Source: Bacteroidota bacterium (lineage in GTDB: Bacteria; Bacteroidota; Bacteroidia; Bacteroidales; JAAAOM01). From it: a stretch of 51,351 nt of DNA. The notes below the pieces were generated by a model. It searched no databases. It was given only the letters and a program-made list of their open reading frames with translations, and was not told where the DNA came from. How positions within the stretch are numbered: the stretch's first letter is position 1; each line of letters starts with the position of its first letter. Position numbers and translations under genes: made by a program. Location of the stretch: positions 1 through 51,351 of the forward strand of contig JAAAOM010000043.1 of assembly GCA_009908855.1 (NCBI GenBank). Direction: 5' to 3'. This document shows positions 24,274 through 37,510 of the stretch, piece by piece.

Positions 24274-27200
24274 CTACTGAAGGATGAGTTTCGAACGAAA
24301 TTGCTCACCCTCTCTTATCAAATTTAATAAATATAATCCGGTATTCATATATTTTAGGTCAATTTTAATCACTTCATCAATAGCCACATTATCAACTTTT
24401 TGTGAATATATTTTTTGGCCTGTATTGTTAAAAATTTCTATCAACGCATGTTCAATATAGTCATTCATTGATATGTTAAAAGATCCTTTATTCGGGTTTG
24501 GGTAAATGGTGTACAAGTCATGATTTTGATATTTCTGCTGTTGTATATTAACATAAGCCTTATCATCCAAAGTAATCGTAAATTCTCCTGTAACACCGCC
24601 AAACGAGCCATCTACCTGTAGCCAGTACTTTTTATCTGGTGATAAACCGGTAAGCTCGCGTATAACTGATTTGGGATCATCGGATTTCACGTCATCATTG
24701 GCTGCCAGCAGTGTAGCATCTTGCTTATTTAGCTGAAGGCATGATTCAGCATCATAAACGGCGGTTTGCGCATCAAATCCCTGTGTTACTATCGATACAA
24801 CATTTGATTCAGATCCATAAAAACTAAACCATACCGAATTATTTAATCCTTCTGACTCACACCAACTCATTTGTCCAACACAACCAGATAAAGGAGGAAC
24901 AGGTTCATTCAGGCTATCAATGGTAGCACAGTAATTGGCAAATGGGCCATTTTTAACGTATGAAAGGTGCGTGGCGTCACAGGGGGTATCGTTGTCGATA
25001 ATATTCAGTGTAATAGAATCGAGCCCTGTACAGCCTCCCTGTGATACAGTTAAGTAATAGGTGGTTGTACTATCGGGCAATGCATAAACCTGGCTTGTAT
25101 CATCGAAATTCAACCCTTCTTTAGGTGTCCATTTGTATGTGTCACCGCCAAATGCTTTAAACTTAACAGGTTCGGTACAGGTAAATTCCACATCACTTAC
25201 AATATATGGTTCTAATGATTCAACAATTTTAATATACTCACTTTTTAAATCTGTAATTGAGTCCGCTCCGTCATAAAGGGTCAATGATATTGATTTGTAG
25301 CCTGTTGAATCATAAACCACAATCGGTAATGTGTCATTGTCGTCTATTATTTGGGAATTGGCACCAAAGTCCCATCTAAGGCTGTCGTAACTACCAGACC
25401 CTGAGTAATAAAAAGGAATTTCTTTATCGTAACAGGCGGTTGTGATGTTGGTATAAAAATCAGGGTATGTTCCCAATGAATCGATTGTGGGTACCTGCCA
25501 GACACCTCTGCCATAAGTGCCCGCATACAATTTATGGTTGGTATAATTTATTTCCAGGTCATTAACAACAACATTGGGAAGATTATTGCTGTAAGGTTCC
25601 CAGGCTTCCATTGTACTATTTCTTGTATAGACACCAATATCGGTACCTGCATATAAGGTGTTTTTGGCATTATTCTGGTAAACCATACAATTTACCGGTA
25701 CATTGGGCAAACCGTTTGAGTAATTAATCCAGGATTGTCCGGCATTCATTGACATAAAAACTTTTTCATTTTCAGTATGGCCTGAGAGGGTAACCCAAAT
25801 TTTTTCCGGAATGAATTGGGATACGGTTATACTTGTTACGTACTTTGTCCAGCTTCTATTAACTTTTTTCCAGTTCACTCCCTCGTCATTGGTCATCCAT
25901 ATTGATATACCATCGGACACATATATAAAATCTTCATTGGATGGTGCCAGCGCCATGGATTTTATTTTTGTATTACCACCGGTTAAATTATTCGAGAGTT
26001 TTTCCCAGTTATCTCCCTGGTTGGTTGTTTTATAAACATCTTCATATCCTGCCAGTAAGGTATTAGGATCATTATGGCTCATTATAAAGGGTGTAATCCA
26101 TGCGCCAACAAGTGATTCTTGCGGCATAATATTGGTAAAATTATTTCCGCCATCAGTAGTGCGCGATAATTTGCCGTAGTATAGCTCAGCATACATTGTT
26201 TGTTCATCTGTAGGATCGATTAGACATTGCATGCCATCACCGCTTAATATGTGATACCATCCATTAATATCCTTAAGCATGGTTCCGTTATCCTGGTTTC
26301 CCATAATTATCAAATTAGTATCGACAGGGGAGATTCCCAATCGATATATTTGAAGGATTTCCAGTCCGTTGCTTAAATCAGTCCATCCGATTCCATTTTT
26401 TGATACATAAACACCGCCATCATTGCAGGAATATAGTTTATTATTGAGTGGATTATATTTAAGCATGTGATGATCGGCATGCACATAAGGCTTTAGTCCT
26501 CCATAATACCATTGTGTATTAAGTGCCCAGCCTGATCCACCGTTGATGGAACGCCAGATATTGATTCCCCCTGCATACACCACATCATCGTTGTTAGGCG
26601 AAACAGCCAGTGCTAAATCATACCAGCCTTGTCCGCCACTTTCTTTACCGTTGCTGTCCCACCCTAAAATATTAATATCATCACCTGATGATTTCTCAGT
26701 CCATGTTTCTCCCTGGTCAATGGATTTGTATAATCCCTGAAACCCATAATCAATAGCATTACAGACTAATGCATAAATAACCTCGGAATTATCTTTTGTA
26801 ACAGCTAATTCAATACGGCCAGCCTTACCGAGAATATCCATTCCGTTTGTGCTGGATATAAAATTTATTCCACCATTTATTGATTTATATACGCTGGAAG
26901 AACCGTGCTTGGGAGAATAACTGGCAGCGTAGATAACATTTGGATTATCCGGATTAAATTCCAGGTCTTTAAAAACACCATTTAATTTGTTACCCAGTGC
27001 ATCCCGTGCATAAATATACGATTCCCATCCATCCTGCGTCACAAAAATACCAATGTTTGATGCTGCAATCTGATGGTCCGGATCATTGGGGTTTAATAAC
27101 AGCCTGCGAAAAACAATACTATCAGCTGCCTGATTGGTGACAGCAGTAGATTCCCAGGTGTCACCACCATCTGTTGATTTAATAATACCTATACTATAGG

Positions 27201-27792
27201 TATCACCGGCATCTCCGTCACCGGTAACGGCATAAATAATATCAGGGTCTAATGGGTGTACGGCAATATCAGAAAACCCCAGGGCATTGAGATCATCGCT
27301 GGTAGTACTAAATGTTTCTCCACCATCTGTAGTTTTCCATATACCACCCGATGGAGAACCCACCCAAAAAATATCCTCATCGGAAGGATGAAAAGCAATG
27401 CAATTCAAACGACCTAATCCGGATAACTGGTTCGGTCGGTTAATATTTGGCGGGGCGTTGGCGGGGCCCAGGAATTTCCAGTGGTGATTGTAAATAGATG
27501 TTTGTGAATGCGCCATTTGCACTGCTTCCCAAAAAGCCTTAACATCAAATTCACCAGTGGGATAAACACGCGGTTCCATAAAATTTTCCCAGCGTTTATA
27601 CTGTTTAAATCCGGTGCCTTTGGTTACTTCCCGATCTTCCCAATAATTATTAAATGCACGTTGGGTTTGATAAAAATTTGTCGATTCAACCTTCGTGCTT
27701 TTTTTGGTGTTCTTTTGGTATAGCCACGGTTGGGCATGTATGGCCAACAAACCTGTTAAAAATAGTATAGTTGTGAGGAAGAATTTTTTCAT
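24274..27792 (-). CDS. T9SS-exported BNR/sortilin-like repeat protein with PKD and PPC-like domains
   Basis: An 1172-residue exported protein. A signal peptide (about 1-20) is followed by a long beta-propeller region (about 100-790) with at least eight Asp-box motifs such as SPSGGIWKTTDGGETF, KSTDGGDTWE, KSIDQGETW and TNDEGVNW. A PKD-like domain (LRWDFGANSQI) comes next at about 800-860, then an Ig-like segment (FKAFGGDTYKWTP), then a pre-peptidase C-like domain (NSVWFSFYGS...YWLQVDGSFGGVTGEFTITL). The last about 80 residues (YTIYPNPNKGSFNISM...GLYLLNLIREGEQFRSKLILQ) form a type A T9SS sorting domain. The propeller has no recognised active-site residues, so binding rather than catalysis is likely. 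Substrate unknown. Confidence 0.88.
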   Translation of the reverse strand: MKKFFLTTILFLTGLLAIHAQPWLYQKNTKKSTKVESTNFYQTQRAFNNYWEDREVTKGTGFKQYKRWENFMEPRVYPTGEFDVKAFWEAVQMAHSQTSIYNHHWKFLGPANAPPNINRPNQLSGLGRLNCIAFHPSDEDIFWVGSPSGGIWKTTDGGETFSTTSDDLNALGFSDIAVHPLDPDIIYAVTGDGDAGDTYSIGIIKSTDGGDTWESTAVTNQAADSIVFRRLLLNPNDPDHQIAASNIGIFVTQDGWESYIYARDALGNKLNGVFKDLEFNPDNPNVIYAASYSPKHGSSSVYKSINGGINFISSTNGMDILGKAGRIELAVTKDNSEVIYALVCNAIDYGFQGLYKSIDQGETWTEKSSGDDINILGWDSNGKESGGQGWYDLALAVSPNNDDVVYAGGINIWRSINGGSGWALNTQWYYGGLKPYVHADHHMLKYNPLNNKLYSCNDGGVYVSKNGIGWTDLSNGLEILQIYRLGISPVDTNLIIMGNQDNGTMLKDINGWYHILSGDGMQCLIDPTDEQTMYAELYYGKLSRTTDGGNNFTNIMPQESLVGAWITPFIMSHNDPNTLLAGYEDVYKTTNQGDNWEKLSNNLTGGNTKIKSMALAPSNEDFIYVSDGISIWMTNDEGVNWKKVNRSWTKYVTSITVSQFIPEKIWVTLSGHTENEKVFMSMNAGQSWINYSNGLPNVPVNCMVYQNNAKNTLYAGTDIGVYTRNSTMEAWEPYSNNLPNVVVNDLEINYTNHKLYAGTYGRGVWQVPTIDSLGTYPDFYTNITTACYDKEIPFYYSGSGSYDSLRWDFGANSQIIDDNDTLPIVVYDSTGYKSISLTLYDGADSITDLKSEYIKIVESLEPYIVSDVEFTCTEPVKFKAFGGDTYKWTPKEGLNFDDTSQVYALPDSTTTYYLTVSQGGCTGLDSITLNIIDNDTPCDATHLSYVKNGPFANYCATIDSLNEPVPPLSGCVGQMSWCESEGLNNSVWFSFYGSESNVVSIVTQGFDAQTAVYDAESCLQLNKQDATLLAANDDVKSDDPKSVIRELTGLSPDKKYWLQVDGSFGGVTGEFTITLDDKAYVNIQQQKYQNHDLYTIYPNPNKGSFNISMNDYIEHALIEIFNNTGQKIYSQKVDNVAIDEVIKIDLKYMNTGLYLLNLIREGEQFRSKLILQ

Positions 27793-27974
27793 TGGTATAA
27801 ATCGATGTTGGATGTATTGGGTTCTTTGTTGAATTGGAAAAATAACATCCCAAGTTATGAAAAAAACATTAAATCAACTTTGTATTGTCATACTAAATAT
27901 TTAATATTTAGGTTGTGTTTTTAACATATCATTAATTTCTTATAAAACAATGATCAAAAGTGCATATTAAAAAC

Positions 27975-27982
27975 TAATTTTG
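27975..27982 (+). promoter_or_regulatory. Promoter element (TAATTTTG) for secA
   Basis: TAATTTTG matches TAnnTTTG, 24 nt before the secA ATG. No -33 TTTG is visible at the usual distance. Confidence 0.4.
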
Positions 27983-28006
27983 TACCCTTATAAAATTTAA
28001 TGGACA

Positions 28007-31000
28007 ATGGAATTTGTAACTAAAGTATTAAATAAAATTTTTGGTGATAAATCGGACAAAGATATTAAAAACATACTTCCGTATATTGAACAAACCAATG
28101 CAATCTTTAATGAACTAAGCAATATTACGAATGATGAACTGCGATCGAAAGCACAACATTTAAAAAATCAGATAAAGGACAACATAGCCGAGGATGAAGG
28201 AAAGGTACAGGAAATAAAAATGAAAATTGAGGAGGAAAACCCCGGTTACGAACAAAAGGAAGCTTATTATGAAGAAATAGATAAAATTGAAAAAGGCATA
28301 GATGAACAACTTGAGTCGTTGTTAAAGGACCTATTGCCGGAAGCATTTGCATTGATTAAGGAAACCGCCCGGAGGTTAAAAGAAAATGAATTTATTGAAG
28401 TTACCGCCAACGATTTTGACCGCAATTTAGCGGCTATTTATAGCCATATTGAAATTTCCGGCGAAAAAGCGCGGTATTATAATAAATGGATAGCAGGTGG
28501 TAATGAAATTACCTGGGATATGGTACATTACGATGTACAGCTTATAGGCGGAGTGGTTATGCATGAAGGAAAAATTGCTGAGATGGCCACCGGAGAAGGA
28601 AAGACACTTGCTGCTACACTGCCTATATTCCTGAATGGTTTAACAGGTCGCGGTGTACATATTGTTACAGTCAACGACTATCTCGCAAAGCGTGATGCTG
28701 AATGGATGGGGCCGTTATTTCAGTTTCATGGCTTAACCGTTGATTGTATCGATAAATACAAAGCCAATTCTGCTGAACGAAGAAACGCCTATCAATGTGA
28801 TGTTACCTATGGAACCAATAATGAATTCGGGTTTGACTATTTGCGTGATAACATGGCCATTAGTCCGTTCGATTTGGTGCAACGCAAACATCATTTTGCA
28901 ATTGTTGATGAAGTTGACTCGGTACTGATCGACGATGCCAGAACACCATTGATCATTTCAGGCCCGGTGGCCAAACAAGATAATAACCAGTTGTTTGATG
29001 AGCTAAAACCCAAAGTTGAAAAACTGGTTAACGCACAGCGCAAACTTTTTAACGATATCCTTACCGAAGCCAGGAAAAACATTAAAGAAGGTAATACGGA
29101 AAACGGTGGATTTAAATTGTTACAGGCATTTAAAGCCTTGCCTAAAAATAAGGCGTTAATTAAATATTTGAGCGAAACGGGTAACAAAGCGCTCATGCAC
29201 AAAACAGAAAACTTTTACATGCAGGAAAATAGCAAAAACATGTATAAAGTTACGGACGATCTGTTTTTTATTATCGACGAAAAAGTTAACAGCATTGAGC
29301 TTACCGAAAAAGGGATTGACCTGGTTTCGGATACTGCCGAGGACCGTGATTTTTTTATCCTTCCGGATATTGGTGGCGAAATGGCTGAAATAGAAAAATC
29401 TGATGCCGCTGCCAAAGATAAATTGGAGAGGAAAGACCAGCTAATCCAGGATTATGCCATAAAATCAGAAAGAATACATACCATTAACCAGTTGCTAAAG
29501 GCATATACCTTATTTGAAAAAGATGATGAGTATGTGGTGATCGACAATAAGGTTAAAATTGTAGATGAGCAAACAGGTCGTATCATGGAAGGCCGGCGGT
29601 ATTCAGATGGATTACACCAGGCCATTGAAGCAAAGGAGCGTGTAAAAGTTGAAGCTGCCACACAAACGCACGCGACCATTACCCTTCAAAACTATTTCAG
29701 GATGTACCATAAATTAGCTGGTATGACCGGTACGGCGGAAACAGAAGCAGGTGAATTCTGGAATATTTATAAACTGGAAGTAGTGGTGATTCCTACCAAT
29801 CGACCGATTGTGCGTGAAGATAGACAAGACCTGGTATACCGCACCAAGCGTGAGAAATATAATTCCGTAAGTGAAGAAATTGTTGAACTGGTTAACCAGG
29901 GCCGTCCGGTACTGGTTGGTACAACCTCGGTTGAAATATCAGAAATACTCAGTCGAATGCTTAAGCTGCGGGGAATTAAGCACAACGTATTAAATGCCAA
30001 GCTACACCAGCGCGAAGCTGATATTGTGGCGGAGGCTGGTAAATCAGGTCAGGTAACCATTGCCACAAATATGGCGGGTAGGGGAACAGATATTAAATTA
30101 TCACCGGAAGTAAGGGAAGCCGGGGGATTGGCCATTGTAGGTACTGAAAGACATGAGTCACGAAGGGTTGACAGGCAGTTAAGAGGACGTGCGGGCAGAC
30201 AGGGAGACCCGGGTTCATCGCAGTTCTTTGTTTCCCTGGAGGATGACCTGATGCGTTTATTTGGCTCTGATCGTATTTCAACCATGATGGACAGGCTCGG
30301 TCTCAAAGAAGGTGAAGTTATTCAACACTCCATGATTACGCGCAGTATTGAACGGGCCCAAAAGAAGGTTGAAGAAAATAACTTTGGCATACGTAAGCGA
30401 TTGCTTGAATATGATGATGTAATGAACTCACAGCGCGAAGTGATTTACAAGCGTCGTAAAAATGCTCTTTTTGGTGAAAGACTGGAAGTGGATATCATGA
30501 ACATGATGTACGATGTATGTGAAAGTGTTACCAGAGATATGCATGGAAATGCCGAATTTGAAGATTTCAATATGGAACTGCTTAGGGCGTTATCCATAGC
30601 CTCACCAATTTCTGAGGATGAATATCTTAAAATGGGAACCGATGAAATTATTGAAAAAATTTACGGAGTTGCCGAATCTACCTATGAACGTAAAAAAGAA
30701 ACCATCATACAACAGGCATTTCCTGTAATAACTGAAGTGTATGAAAAACAGGGGAAAACATACGAAAATATTGCTGTTCCTATATCTGACGGGCAGCGAG
30801 TGATCAATATCGCTACCAATCTTGAAAAATCATACAATTCCCAGGGCAGACAATTGCTGGTTGATATTGAAAAAAGCATAATGCTTATCAATATTGACGA
30901 AGCCTGGAAAGAACATTTACGTGAACTGGACGATCTTCGCACATCCGTACAAAATGCAACCTACGAGCAAAAAGACCCGCTTTTGGTATATAAGTTTGAA

Positions 31001-31327
31001 TCGTATGAGCTTTTCCGTGCCATGATTGATAAAGTTAATCGCGATGTTACAGGTGTATTAATGCGTGCCCATATTCCGGTTCGTGATCCGAATCAGGTGA
31101 AACAAGCCAGTGACCGTCGAACCGATTATGACAATATGAAAACCAGCCATAGCGAACTCGATGGTATGAGCCAGGGAGGCGGACAAAACAATGGATCGCA
31201 ACAAAATCAGGAACGTAAAACACAACCCGTGAGAGTTGAGAAAAAAGTGGGCAGAAACGAACCCTGTCCATGTGGCAGCGGCAAAAAATATAAGAATTGC
31301 CATGGCAAGGTAGGTGCGAATGTGTAG
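28007..31327 (+). CDS. secA: Protein translocase ATPase SecA
   Basis: SecA drives pre-proteins through SecYEG. Walker A is [11 protein letters not shown] (193-200), the DEAD-like box is [17 protein letters not shown] (about residue 300), and the motif GRGTDIKL and [18 protein letters not shown] block of the second motor domain are intact. The C-terminus ends in the zinc-binding [17 protein letters not shown] segment. The length of 1106 residues is about 200 longer than E. coli SecA. The extra sequence lies mainly at about 60-110 and in an insertion near 325-500 that includes [14 protein letters not shown]; such lengthening is usual for Bacteroidota. Each exported protein in the window depends on it for the first export step. 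Confidence 0.97.
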   Translation: MEFVTKVLNKIFGDKSDKDIKNILPYIEQTNAIFNELSNITNDELRSKAQHLKNQIKDNIAEDEGKVQEIKMKIEEENPGYEQKEAYYEEIDKIEKGIDEQLESLLKDLLPEAFALIKETARRLKENEFIEVTANDFDRNLAAIYSHIEISGEKARYYNKWIAGGNEITWDMVHYDVQLIGGVVMHEGKIAEMATGEGKTLAATLPIFLNGLTGRGVHIVTVNDYLAKRDAEWMGPLFQFHGLTVDCIDKYKANSAERRNAYQCDVTYGTNNEFGFDYLRDNMAISPFDLVQRKHHFAIVDEVDSVLIDDARTPLIISGPVAKQDNNQLFDELKPKVEKLVNAQRKLFNDILTEARKNIKEGNTENGGFKLLQAFKALPKNKALIKYLSETGNKALMHKTENFYMQENSKNMYKVTDDLFFIIDEKVNSIELTEKGIDLVSDTAEDRDFFILPDIGGEMAEIEKSDAAAKDKLERKDQLIQDYAIKSERIHTINQLLKAYTLFEKDDEYVVIDNKVKIVDEQTGRIMEGRRYSDGLHQAIEAKERVKVEAATQTHATITLQNYFRMYHKLAGMTGTAETEAGEFWNIYKLEVVVIPTNRPIVREDRQDLVYRTKREKYNSVSEEIVELVNQGRPVLVGTTSVEISEILSRMLKLRGIKHNVLNAKLHQREADIVAEAGKSGQVTIATNMAGRGTDIKLSPEVREAGGLAIVGTERHESRRVDRQLRGRAGRQGDPGSSQFFVSLEDDLMRLFGSDRISTMMDRLGLKEGEVIQHSMITRSIERAQKKVEENNFGIRKRLLEYDDVMNSQREVIYKRRKNALFGERLEVDIMNMMYDVCESVTRDMHGNAEFEDFNMELLRALSIASPISEDEYLKMGTDEIIEKIYGVAESTYERKKETIIQQAFPVITEVYEKQGKTYENIAVPISDGQRVINIATNLEKSYNSQGRQLLVDIEKSIMLINIDEAWKEHLRELDDLRTSVQNATYEQKDPLLVYKFESYELFRAMIDKVNRDVTGVLMRAHIPVRDPNQVKQASDRRTDYDNMKTSHSELDGMSQGGGQNNGSQQNQERKTQPVRVEKKVGRNEPCPCGSGKKYKNCHGKVGANV

Positions 31328-31460
31328 GTATAGATTATTATTTCCGATTATAAACAATAAGGTATGTTGGCATTAAACGTCATTGCATTTCACAAGACCA
31401 TGTCATCAATCATGTATTAAACTATATTTCCGGATAGGCTATCACATTCGTATGTAAAAG

Positions 31461-32348
31461 CTAAAGCAGTCTTTTAATCTCATCCTTGATTTTCTGGTAT
31501 AATTTATCACTACCGCAAACCAACGGTAACCGCAATATATTCTCCATAATACCTAATTGATTAAGAGCTGCTTTTAGTCCGGTCGGACTTCCTTCTTCAA
31601 AAAACAGTTTCATTACCGGAACCAATTTATAATGAAATTCCAGCGCCTGCTGCTTATTTCCAGCAAGTGCCTGTCGAACCATTTCGGAAAATTCGTATGG
31701 AAAGGCATTGGCTGTTACCGATATTACCCCATCACCACCCAACATAATAATGCTGTAGGTAAGTGCATCATCACCGCTCAACACTTTAAAACCACCTGGT
31801 TTTTTAGCTATGATTTCCATGATCTGTGTCAGGTCTCCACTGGCCTCTTTAACTGCTGCAATATTGCTGTACTCATTTGCCAATCGAAGGGTGGTTTTAG
31901 CTTTTATATTGGAGCCTGTTCGCCCAGGTACATTATACAATATTATTGGTAAGGTACATTCTTTGGCAATGGCACTGAAATGTAAATACAATCCTTCCTG
32001 CGAGGGTTTATTATAATAAGGTGCCACGGATAAAATGGCAGCAATACCTTCTAAATCCATATTTTTTAGGTCGGCAAGAACTTCATTTGTGTTATTGCCT
32101 CCAATACCCAGTACTATTGGAATCTGTCCGTTTGTTTTTTCTTTAATGAACTGTATAATTTCTTTTTTCTCCGATTTCGATAAAACAGGCGTTTCACCGG
32201 TGGTTCCCAAAACGACAAGATATTCGACTTTGCCCTTAATCACATGGTTAATAAGTTTTTCAAGGGCTGTATAATCAACATCCTGACTTTTATTAAATGG
32301 CGTTGCCAACGCAACTCCTGTGCCTGTTAAATCAATCTTGTTATTCAT
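31461..32348 (-). CDS. dapA: 4-Hydroxy-tetrahydrodipicolinate synthase
   Basis: DapA condenses pyruvate with aspartate semialdehyde in the lysine/diaminopimelate pathway. The catalytic Lys167 (AAVKEASGD), Tyr138 (YNVPGRTGSN) and the GTTGETPVL substrate loop (about 48-56) are all present. The length of 295 residues is normal. It is the last gene of the ligA-DUF6913-like-dapA run, separated by 73 bp from the gene in front. Confidence 0.96.
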   Translation of the reverse strand: MNNKIDLTGTGVALATPFNKSQDVDYTALEKLINHVIKGKVEYLVVLGTTGETPVLSKSEKKEIIQFIKEKTNGQIPIVLGIGGNNTNEVLADLKNMDLEGIAAILSVAPYYNKPSQEGLYLHFSAIAKECTLPIILYNVPGRTGSNIKAKTTLRLANEYSNIAAVKEASGDLTQIMEIIAKKPGGFKVLSGDDALTYSIIMLGGDGVISVTANAFPYEFSEMVRQALAGNKQQALEFHYKLVPVMKLFFEEGSPTGLKAALNQLGIMENILRLPLVCGSDKLYQKIKDEIKRLL

Positions 32349-32421
32349 TAATATGTCTGTTTATACCAGATTATTACTCAGAAATGACCGTAAATCTATA
32401 AAAAAAATCTAAAATGACCGG

Positions 32422-33072
32422 CTACTTTTTAACCTTGATCAGGCTTAGGTAATGGAGTACCTGCTCAATAAGAAAGTTTAATTGTATTTCACTAATTGTT
32501 TTTTCGTCAATATCATGTTCCAGCTCTTCTTCAACCATTTTATGCTCACTGCTAATTTCTTTTCTAATGCTTTCAAATTCTTCACGATTTTTGTTTATAT
32601 CGATAAACATATCGGCAAACTGCGCATTCTCGAAGTAACAGGATACCTTAAAACGTGCATTTGAGCGAACCAATACGTACTGAATGGGTAAGTAATCTTC
32701 CAGGCTTAAGTTGATTAATATGTCGAATGACTGTTTGACAAAATCGTTTATGGCTTCATCTTTCGGCTTGTAATGCCAGTTTAAATCTTTCCGGGTGAAA
32801 AAATCAAATCCCTTGCGATACAGATAATGATCAATTATTTTTTTGCTGTGAACGTAACCAAGAATGCTGATTTCTTTTTTCTGTTTGGTGAGTTTTTTCA
32901 CAAATTGCCTTATAACATCAAAATTAACAGAATGGGTGGCGTTAAAGACCACACCAATTTTTCGGGCATCTTCCAGATTAACAATTTCATGCATGTTTTT
33001 CTTAAGAGCATTTAGTTTTTTTAATTGCCTGTATCCAATATTGGTTCTTATTTTTTCGAATGTACCGGCCAT
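32422..33072 (-). CDS. DUF6913-like conserved protein
   Basis: A 216-residue soluble protein. I recognise it as the type of protein often found between ligA and dapA in Bacteroidota (DUF6913-like), but cannot assign a function. Residues about 35-120 form an alpha/beta block (IGVVFNATHSVNFDVIRQFVKKL, ISILGYVHSKK) that resembles a Rossmann-like fold. The next part NLSLEDYLPIQYVLVRSNARFKV and the final coiled-coil (about 155-205) complete it. It begins 1 nt after the ligA stop, so translation is probably coupled. Confidence 0.75.
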   Translation of the reverse strand: MAGTFEKIRTNIGYRQLKKLNALKKNMHEIVNLEDARKIGVVFNATHSVNFDVIRQFVKKLTKQKKEISILGYVHSKKIIDHYLYRKGFDFFTRKDLNWHYKPKDEAINDFVKQSFDILINLSLEDYLPIQYVLVRSNARFKVSCYFENAQFADMFIDINKNREEFESIRKEISSEHKMVEEELEHDIDEKTISEIQLNFLIEQVLHYLSLIKVKK

Positions 33073-33073
33073 T

Positions 33074-35119
<2,046 letters not shown>

Positions 35120-35197
35120 TCATGCAACATTTTAAATTTTTAATGATTAAACCATTTTTTATTTTTATCATCTAATTGTAAAAATAAAGTTTGCAGT

Positions 35198-35572
35198 ATG
35201 AAGGTGATTTTTTACATATTAATATTCCTGGTAAGTATTTCGTTGAATGGTCAGGAAAATACGGGTAAGGAAAACGTGAATTTTTCTTCACTCACATTAC
35301 GTCCAAACAGTCGTGATTATGCGCCGGTTTATATGAACAATCATCATCAACGGTTGGCATATCGCCGAGCAGTGGCAATTTCCAATCAGAAAAGGATTGA
35401 AATGCTGAAAAATCCTGATTTTATACGAAAACATCAGATGATGCGACATAAAAGCCGCGATGTGATGCGTAAACACATGCAACAGCATAAACAATTTAAA
35501 CAACGACAAATGATCAGACGTCAGATTATTAGGCAACAAAGGATACGGGAAAACCGTCCGGGACGCAGATAA
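35198..35572 (+). CDS. Small secreted basic protein, His/Gln/Arg-rich
   Basis: A 124-residue protein of no recognised family. A signal peptide covers about residues 1-19 (FYILIFLVSISLNGQ). The rest is highly basic: the last about 70 residues are dominated by Arg, Lys, His, Gln and Met, in arrays such as KHMQQHKQFKQRQ and RRQIIRQQRIRENRPGRR. There is no Cys and no membrane segment. The composition suggests nucleic-acid, polyanion or metal binding in the periplasm, but this is inference. It lies 34 bp before the TPR gene on the same strand, probably in one unit. An ATG at 35198 is the only sensible start. Confidence 0.72.
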   Translation: MKVIFYILIFLVSISLNGQENTGKENVNFSSLTLRPNSRDYAPVYMNNHHQRLAYRRAVAISNQKRIEMLKNPDFIRKHQMMRHKSRDVMRKHMQQHKQFKQRQMIRRQIIRQQRIRENRPGRR

Positions 35573-35606
35573 AATCAGATTCAATTGTAAAACTCAATTT
35601 TTAAGG

Positions 35607-36320
35607 ATGACAAAAATTTCAATTATATCCCTCATTGCCATTATCATTTTTAACTACACACTATCAGGTCAAACTAAGAAACTGATTGAAGAAGGCAATG
35701 CTTATTTTGAAAATGAGCAATTCGAATTGGCCCTGGAAAAATTTAACAACGCAATTAATTTGGATGATCGAAACCCGGATCTGTATTTTTACAGGGGTAA
35801 TACTTTTTTTGCTACTCAGCAGTATGACAAAGCCATTGACGATTACCACAAATGCATTGAACTGGACCCTGATTATGTTGATGCACTTTATAATCGGGGT
35901 AATGCGTATTATGAACGTGAACAGTTTGAATTGGCCATAAAAGATTTCTCTCATACACTGCTTATAAAAATAAACTATTACGATAGCTACTTTGATCGTG
36001 GTAATGCCTATTATAATCTACAAGTATATGAAAAGGCTTTACAAGATTTTAACCTGGGTTTGAGACACGTACCCAATTATGCCGACGGGTATTACGATCG
36101 GGGAAATTGTAATTTCATGATGAAACGTTTTGAAGAGGCCCTGGAGGATTACAACAAAGCCATTGAACTTAAGGATGATATTGCCGATTTTTATTTTAAT
36201 CGGGCGATTGTTCTTTTTAATCTCGAGATATTTACAGATGGCTGTCGAGACCTTAACCAAGCTGCTGAACTGGGAGATGAAGAAGCCGGCGCTTATTACC
36301 AGGAGTTGTGTAATTTTTAA
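35607..36320 (+). CDS. Periplasmic TPR-repeat protein
   Basis: A 237-residue protein with a signal peptide (about 1-21) and six TPR units, for example GNAYFENEQFELALEKFNNAINLD and RGNAYYEREQFELAIKDFSHTL. TPR solenoids bind peptides or proteins; no partner is evident. The high Tyr/Phe and Asn content in the repeats is a minor peculiarity. Follows the basic secreted protein gene by 34 bp. Its 3' end overlaps the convergent barrel-like gene by 4 bp, so neither can have a standard terminator between them. Confidence 0.87.
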   Translation: MTKISIISLIAIIIFNYTLSGQTKKLIEEGNAYFENEQFELALEKFNNAINLDDRNPDLYFYRGNTFFATQQYDKAIDDYHKCIELDPDYVDALYNRGNAYYEREQFELAIKDFSHTLLIKINYYDSYFDRGNAYYNLQVYEKALQDFNLGLRHVPNYADGYYDRGNCNFMMKRFEEALEDYNKAIELKDDIADFYFNRAIVLFNLEIFTDGCRDLNQAAELGDEEAGAYYQELCNF

Positions 36321-37330
36321 TAATCAATGGTTTTGATATAGGTGATATCCGCTGAAAAATACTGTGTTTTGTTGGCACTAAACAATTCTGAATCATACAT
36401 GGGAAAATACCATGAATAGCTGAAACCGACTCCGAAATTTGCGATATAAAGCGTAACCGGTACTGAAAGGATGATGCTGTTAAGGCCAAAACCATCGGCT
36501 TCTTCCTGATTCAATAACTGATTCAGATAGGCCTCCGATTCCGTGTTAATTAAATTTCGCCTAAGCGTGTTTCTTAATACAGGATCTATATTTCCGGAAC
36601 GGTTATTTTCTAAGTCTGATAATTTCTGACTTACGTTGTTTGTGATTGTTGCCCAAATATTTTCGGCATCTGTAAAATATTGTAAGCTGCTTACCGGTTT
36701 TTCCAACAACTGGTCATAAGCTGTTTGAATATATTTTCTGGTAGCCATATTGAGGGATGCATAAGGCATGACGGAAGCGGATAATGCATGGTGAAATAGT
36801 TTTTCGATGGTAAGTTCAGGCGATAGGGAAGCGCTTAAGGAAAAATCGGTTCGATCCGCGTTCAATACATCTAATTGGATATCGGCCCACAAAATTTTAG
36901 GGTTATAGCTGAGTGAAGCCGAGAGAACATCTGTATAATTAGGGTTCAGGCTGTTTTGCGTTTCCTGATAAAAATATTTATCGAATAAAAAATTCACCGA
37001 AAAATTTTCGTTTAATGTAAATTCTTTACCTGCCGAAAAACCAAAAATTGTGGTTGATAAAGTAAGAGAGGTATCCGCATTGGTGGTATAAATTCCGGTT
37101 AACATTAAATCAGTCTGGTTTTTTGTATAAAAGGAGACATAAGTGATTACAGATGACTGTCGCACCGACGGATTAAATGTACCGAATAAATTGGCTTTAT
37201 TGCTATAATTAGTGCCTGCAGAAAGAAATCCGAAAGTATTTTTTTTCTCCCAAAATTTGGACTCTGTTTGTGATTCAACCTGTGAAAAGGGCAATAATGA
37301 AATGATTAATGCAAAAGCCAGGTTTTTCAT
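36317..37330 (-). CDS. Predicted outer-membrane beta-barrel-like protein, unknown function
   Basis: A 337-residue protein with a signal peptide (about 1-20, FALIISLLPFSQVESQ). The mature part shows alternating short strands with aromatic girdle residues (SSVITYVSFYTKNQ, YFSADITYIKTIDY at the end, a terminal Tyr), as in an outer-membrane barrel. A helical middle (about 205-270, including QKLSDLENNRSGNIDPVLRNTLRR) may be a plug or an extracellular insertion. I do not recognise a family. It is convergent with the TPR gene. A candidate element TAAATTTG on the minus strand lies at 37351-37358, 21 nt upstream of the start. Confidence 0.68.
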   Translation of the reverse strand: MKNLAFALIISLLPFSQVESQTESKFWEKKNTFGFLSAGTNYSNKANLFGTFNPSVRQSSVITYVSFYTKNQTDLMLTGIYTTNADTSLTLSTTIFGFSAGKEFTLNENFSVNFLFDKYFYQETQNSLNPNYTDVLSASLSYNPKILWADIQLDVLNADRTDFSLSASLSPELTIEKLFHHALSASVMPYASLNMATRKYIQTAYDQLLEKPVSSLQYFTDAENIWATITNNVSQKLSDLENNRSGNIDPVLRNTLRRNLINTESEAYLNQLLNQEEADGFGLNSIILSVPVTLYIANFGVGFSYSWYFPMYDSELFSANKTQYFSADITYIKTIDY

Positions 37331-37510
37331 CCGTTATATGGTTAATGGGTCAAATTTATTAAAACAATTCTTTTCTGTTTGGATATAATTACTAAAAATC
37401 AGTGTATTAGTAATTTTATTCATGCATCCTAAAATTCCTTTTGCCATTTTTTATTCAAAATGATTATTAAGTTGCTAAATTAGTAGATAATCAATTTTTT
37501 TAATTTATAC

